This document shows, one piece after another, positions 59,360 through 64,000 of a stretch of DNA of 64,000 nt. Origin of the DNA: Henckelia pumila. Lineage: Eukaryota; Streptophyta; Magnoliopsida; Lamiales; Gesneriaceae. Within the stretch, counting starts at the first letter, position 1; each line of letters starts with the position of its first letter. Under the pieces are notes generated by a model. The model was not told the DNA's origin. It was given only the letters and a program-made list of their open reading frames with translations, and did not search any database. The DNA is taken from positions 80,452,151-80,516,150 of the forward strand of contig NC_133120.1 of assembly GCF_033568475.1 (NCBI RefSeq). The letters are read 5' to 3'. The position numbers and the translations under genes are program-made.

Positions 59360-60425
59360 TGTCGACGGGACGGACCAATCCACAATCCATCAAAACCCAT
59401 CAGTTGGCGAGGCGGGCCGACCCTGTTTCCATTTACACGGGTTGGGAATTCGTTAACCTAACCCGTCAACTATTTATATTACTTTTATATTATTATTATA
59501 TATATTTTTTATAATTTTGATAAAAAAAAAATTTATAATATTAAACACGTCAACATCTTTAAATTATTTAAAATAAATTTATCTAAATATTATAACAGTT
59601 TATTTTTAAAATAAGAGTTCACAATTTAATTTCATGGTATTAATTGTGATATCATTATTTTTTACTGTCCATTAAGATATGAATAACATCGATTAATGTC
59701 ATCTCGACTCATGATCGATCCTAAAGCCACTTTATTTTTGAATGCATTCCATCATTTTCAGGATAAAAGAGAATCTAATCAATTACATGGGTAATTCCAT
59801 ACCCAACAAATATTTCTTGCGATCAATATCAAATTTTTTCCTTAAAAAAAATCAACTTGCCAAGGAGGCAAAAAAAAAAAAAAAAAACCACGAATTCAAA
59901 TGCACTTTTCTTCCCTAGGATGATCGAGAAACTCAGAAATTTGACGAAATTACGTGAATCTGCGCTATTAAAACAAAAAATATAAATTTTTTAATGAAAG
60001 TGCCAATCATATTCGTCCCAAGTTGCAAAAAATATGTACGATGGTTGCGCAAAACTAGGACTTGTACAATACTTTTGATTCTGAAGATTTAAGCTTTTTA
60101 GCCTCCTCTCTATGAGGTGCGTGTGTCTTTTGTGTGTGTGACATGAAAAAATATGCTTTGTGGACCCTCATATCTTCCCATACATTGAACCTTCAACAAC
60201 TCACTCATTGGCTCTACCAATTTTTCTTTCTTTTACATATAAATATATATAATTTACTCCACCTGGGAAGAAGAAAAAAAAGCATTTCCTTCGTGGGTTT
60301 ATTTATTTTTTTCTCTTGAATCTTGAGTTTTGGCCTTTGGGATGTCCTGCTGCCCAATTTGAATCGACTCTCTCAGGTTTAATTGGTGCGAGGTCTAATC
60401 TTGATTTGGAGTTCAACTGTCTCAT
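59360..60425. other. Upstream region and first leader exon of the trihelix gene
   Basis: No coding content. The last 200-300 bases before 60426 probably contain the transcription start and the first non-coding exon. TATA-like words occur near 60241-60251 but cannot be assigned firmly. Confidence 0.5.
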
Positions 60426-60645
60426 GTAAGTTCTTGACTAAAAAGCATTTTTTTTCCATTTGTTTGGGATTAAAGATTGTTACTTTATATGGGTTTTGGT
60501 GGAAATTGAGCAGTTTTGACTTGTTGGTTTGTTTATTTTTGAATTAATGGTGTCTGGTGTTGATGGGTTTTTTCCATGAGTAGAAATTGGCAGAATAATG
60601 TGTAATAATAATAATATATTTTACACAGTTTTATGCTTTTTGCAG
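60426..60645 (+). other. Predicted 5'UTR intron of the trihelix gene
   Basis: Donor TCAT/GTAAGTTC at 60426 and acceptor TTTTTGCAG at 60645, with a T-rich interior; about 220 bp. Confidence 0.65.
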
Positions 60646-60729
60646 CAAGATTATTCAAAGTGATCTGAGATTTTAGCTTAGCCGTACAAAAAATTGGATT
60701 CTGCTTCAGGGATAAGGATAGACATTTGT

Positions 60730-60852
60730 ATGAGGTTCTTACGAGGTGTAGATATTGAAACCTTGTTGATGGGAAAGACAGCTGTGATTCAAAGGTTTCT
60801 TGGATGTCACAGATTAATAATATCTTCAAAGTCGGAAGATTTAGAGAATTAG
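60730..60852 (+). CDS. Upstream ORF in the trihelix leader (40 aa)
   Basis: An ATG at 60730 opens a 40-codon frame, MRFLRGVDIETLLMGKTAVI to SEDLEN, ending at TAG 60850-60852, 52 bases before the main ATG. It would lie in the second leader exon. A second minimal ATG-stop occurs at about 60874. If translated it would be expected to lower main-ORF translation. Whether the peptide is conserved is unknown. Confidence 0.4.
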   Translation: MRFLRGVDIETLLMGKTAVIQRFLGCHRLIISSKSEDLEN

Positions 60853-60904
60853 TGGTGAATTTGATTGGTGGTGGATGTGATTTGTAGTTTTATTGAAAGG
60901 GATA

Positions 60905-62194
60905 ATGGAGGGGAATTCTTCATCAGGAAATATGATGCAAGGTGGTTCTGGTTCCTATGGAGGTTTCGATTTGCACGGACCGATGAGAGTTAATCCTCAC
61001 CAGCAACATTTGTTTACACTTCATCATCAACAAAGCTCGAATCCGAGACAAGGATCATCAATCGTTCAACCCACAATTCATGAAAATTTCCCTCTTACAA
61101 TTCGAAGCACCCAAGACTGTGACCAGACCATATCCTTGGCTGACTTTAACAAACTGGATCGGGGAAAATCTGCGAGTGATGAAGATGAGCCAAGCTTCAC
61201 TGAAGATGCTGCTGATTCGAGCAAAGGAAAGAAGGGTTCCACTTGGCAACGTGTGAAATGGACTGATGCTATGGTAAGGCTGTTAATTACTGCTGTTTCT
61301 TACATTAGCGAAGAGGCATCTACTGAGTATGGGGGCGGTTCAAGAAGGAAATGTGCTAACTTACAGAAAAAGGGGAAGTGGAAATCGGTTTCAAAAGTAA
61401 TGGCAGAAAGGGGCCACTTTGTTTCACCTCAGCAGTGTGAGGATAAATTCAATGACCTTAACAAACGATACAAGAGGCTTAATGAGATTCTGGGGAAAGG
61501 AACTTCTTGCGAGGTTGTTGAGAATCCAGCACTTTTAGATATGATGGATCATATTTCTGAGAAGGCAAAAGAGGAAGTTCGAAAAATTTTGAGTTCAAAG
61601 CATTTGCACTATGAAGAGATGTGTTCTTACCGTAATGGGAATCGATTGCATCTTCCCCCTGATCCTGAATTGCAGCATTCTCTGCGGTTAGCACTTAGAA
61701 GTAGAGATGATCATGATGAGAATGACATGAAACGACATCCACATCATGATAATGATGATTTGGATCATGAAATGGAATTTGATGATCCGGATGAATGCGA
61801 GGATGTTCAATGGAACATGGCCAAGCGGGTTAAGCAATGTCAGAGTCATGGAGATTTTAAACTCAATAATTCTCTAGATTGCAATAAAAGTTTCAATTTT
61901 CAGGCAGAAAATACGGACGCTGATGTGAATCAAGTGCCACCTGAAGGCACAAAAACCAATATGTCGCAGAAAGATTGGATAAACAATCGGAACCTTCAAC
62001 TGGAAGAACAAAAGCTACACATACAAACGCAAATGTTGGAACTGGAAAAAGAGAGGTTCAAATGGCAGAGGTTTTGCAGGAAAAAGGACCGAGAATTAGA
62101 TATCATGAAGATGGAAATTGAGAGGATGAAACTTGAGAATGAGCGTATGGCTTTGGAACTAAAGCGAAAAGAAATGGGCATCGACAGTAGTTAA
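60905..62194 (+). CDS. Trihelix transcription factor (GT-gamma-like), single coding exon
   Basis: Nuclear DNA-binding protein of 429 aa from MEGNSSSGNMMQGG; the four codons before this ATG start with TTG, so I take the ATG. The N-terminus is Gly/His/Gln-rich, followed by an acidic stretch (ASDEDEPSFTEDAADSSKGK). The trihelix domain spans about residues 115-210: VKWTDAMVRLLITAVSYISE, KKGKWKSVSKVMAERGHFVS, QQCEDKFNDLNKRYKRLNEI. Next come FEATURES of the clade: KHLHYEEMCSYRNGNRLHLP, then an Asp/His-rich acidic region and a C-terminal coiled coil (QKLHIQTQMLELEKERFKWQ to ELKRKEMGI) probably used to dimerise. Closest relatives from memory are Arabidopsis At1g21200 and At1g76870. The target genes are unknown. 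Confidence 0.92.
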   Translation: MEGNSSSGNMMQGGSGSYGGFDLHGPMRVNPHQQHLFTLHHQQSSNPRQGSSIVQPTIHENFPLTIRSTQDCDQTISLADFNKLDRGKSASDEDEPSFTEDAADSSKGKKGSTWQRVKWTDAMVRLLITAVSYISEEASTEYGGGSRRKCANLQKKGKWKSVSKVMAERGHFVSPQQCEDKFNDLNKRYKRLNEILGKGTSCEVVENPALLDMMDHISEKAKEEVRKILSSKHLHYEEMCSYRNGNRLHLPPDPELQHSLRLALRSRDDHDENDMKRHPHHDNDDLDHEMEFDDPDECEDVQWNMAKRVKQCQSHGDFKLNNSLDCNKSFNFQAENTDADVNQVPPEGTKTNMSQKDWINNRNLQLEEQKLHIQTQMLELEKERFKWQRFCRKKDRELDIMKMEIERMKLENERMALELKRKEMGIDSS

Positions 62195-64000
62195 TCAACC
62201 TATGTAAACAATTGGCTGCAAGAATTCAAGGATTTGAAACACCTGTTTCTTTTATTTATCAGTTTTGGATCTGGTTTAGGCGCATTCGTCCTGGTACAAG
62301 CTTCGGTTTTCACTGGTTTGGTTTAGATGTCAGGATCTGCATTTTATTTCAATATGTATCGTATGAATATCTTTGCACTTTTTTCAACCCTCTTGTCAAA
62401 GGATTTGTGTCCATTCATGGCTGTAACTTTTACATATGATTTAATACATATAGGGCTTTAGTTTGTATGCTATTCATTGCCTTTTTTCCATCTAATCTTT
62501 CCGGAAGCCATTCATCTGCATTTTGTGGAGTCCTAAGTTAAAACTAGTCACTATGGGTTTAAATGTAGGAGTTGTATGTAGATGCTAACCATTTCTCGAT
62601 AACTGGCGCTGTATATTCTGTTGTATCTTACTTTACTATCCTTCAGAATCATTGCTGAGCCATCAACATCCGTGGTTCACAGTAGTCGACATTAACGTGT
62701 ACGTGCATGCTTCTGGTCTGGTAGGTAGCGTCTAAGGGCTGAGTTTTCTAGTGTTCCAAGTTCCTAAACCTCAACGTGACTCTTGCTTTCGCCTCGCGTT
62801 CATCATGAAACGTCGAAAACTCGAAAGGAATTCTTTTACTTATAACCCAAATTTATACCACGTAGAGTCTGGTTTTTCTGTCCATTGGTTGGGCTTGTGC
62901 AGTAAACTTGTTTTTTTGGCATGTCACTTCTTTATGATATGTTTGGTTGTGGCCTTAAATTTTATATTTTATTTATTATTTAATTTTGTTCGTCACGAAA
63001 CGCCGAAAACTCGAGACTTTGTCTCATAAGACATTGGTGACAAAAGAGCTATACATCATGCAGATTGGTAGTTTTATAGTTCTTGCTCCGAGTTGTAATT
63101 TGTGGGAGTCATTTTCAAATCAAAATCAAAATTCTGATTTATAAAGATATTATAGTTTAAAGTTTTACATTATAACACAATTGTTATGATCATCGAATTG
63201 AATAGTGTTATATGGGCATATCTCGAGAGTACTGTTGACTGTTGAGTTCCTGTTGGATTCAAGGATCCATAATTGATATGGACATGAGAGGTATATAAAA
63301 TATATAGATCCCACATAATTGGAGTTCCATTTTTCAGAGACACATTTCTTTTAATTAAATTTTTTTCATCAGTTACGAAGAAGCAATAGGATCTTAAAAA
63401 AAACCCGATATTAAGAAATGAATTTTATTTGCATGATATTCAAATTTGGTGCATTAATTGATTAGAAGTAACATAAAAAAATATTCGAGTTTCCTACTTT
63501 TTCTAAAAAAAAAAAATAAAATTACTTCTGGCCTAAGTTTAAAATAACTAGTTATCATGGAAGAAATTATCACCCCATATGATTTTATATAATCATGATC
63601 TCGGAGCTTCACATGTTCGCACGTTTAATTAATAATTCGATATTAATGACACCTAAATTAGTTATAATCTTTCACAACTATTTCATTTAAATATAATGTA
63701 TGTGACATAAAGCTTCCCCTTCAAATTGCCAATTAAGTGCGTAATTAATGAAGCCAGTAGTGCACATGCTTTGTTTATGTGTGTATTTACAAGATTATCA
63801 CAAAGAACACTTCTATTAGATAGATCTCTATTCGATCCATGAAAAATATCTCTTCTATATTAAATGTATTACATTTTATTGTGGATATAGAATTATTTAA
63901 TCTATTAAACAATAAAAGATACATTTTTATGAAACCGTCTCACAAGTTAATTTCGGTGATCTATCTCCGTCCGACTCGATTCATGAAAAAAAATTACTTT
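62195..64000. other. Trihelix 3' region and intergenic DNA
   Basis: The first 250-300 bases are presumably the 3'UTR. No gene or RNA is recognisable beyond it. A GTCTCAC-type repeat fragment (AAACCGTCTCACAAG) begins near 63932 and runs out of the window. Confidence 0.6.

Overview
This 64-kb window is AT-rich nuclear DNA from a flowering plant, almost certainly a eudicot. The evidence is spliced genes with GT-AG introns, a canonical plant actin with a leader intron, plant-specific families (STY-type ACT-domain kinase, trihelix factor), and plant lineages of LTR retrotransposons. I cannot name the species.

Layout. 1-5.0 kb: gene-free, with at least two foldback/MITE-like elements and a direct duplication. 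5.0-14.5 kb (minus strand): a 16-exon ACT-domain Raf-like protein kinase of the STY8/17/46 type, with a one-base frameshift just before its catalytic loop and a complete TRIM element (5-bp target duplication) in an intron. 14.5-18.6 kb: intergenic. 18.8-21.9 kb (plus): a five-exon, 489-aa PLP-dependent serine decarboxylase. 22.8-25.1 kb (plus): a 377-aa actin with leader intron. 26.0-31.8 kb (minus): a seven-exon, 631-aa MINDY-3/4-type deubiquitinase with EF-hand-like segment, convergent with actin. 60.4-62.2 kb (plus): a trihelix (GT-gamma-like) transcription factor with a leader intron and an upstream ORF.

Between the deubiquitinase and the trihelix gene lies about 27 kb of LTR retrotransposons: copia-1 (plus, 32298-38442, two 238-bp LTRs, TSD TATAT); copia-2 of the same family in inverted orientation (minus, about 40108-46273, 3' LTR truncated inside an AAT microsatellite); an Athila-like Ty3/gypsy derivative that kept gag and protease but lost RT/RNase H/integrase (minus, about 46430-54734); and a gag-only TR-GAG element with long minisatellite-bearing LTRs (minus, 55382-59335). 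All four are coding-defective.

The most interesting signal is in the two copia copies. Between LTR and gag both carry what looks like a leader intron (GTAAG donor, CTAAT branch-point-like motif, T-rich tract, CTAG acceptor directly before the gag ATG). Inside it is a short hydrophobic ORF (57 and 59 aa) that is intact in both copies while gag and pol are full of stops and frameshifts. The same introns hold a roughly 100-bp tandem repeat, two copies in one element and four in the other. A second notable structure is a 33-bp GC-rich array with palindromic cores sitting where the Athila-like element lost pol.

The five host genes show no sign of working in one pathway; they look like ordinary neighbouring housekeeping or regulatory genes.
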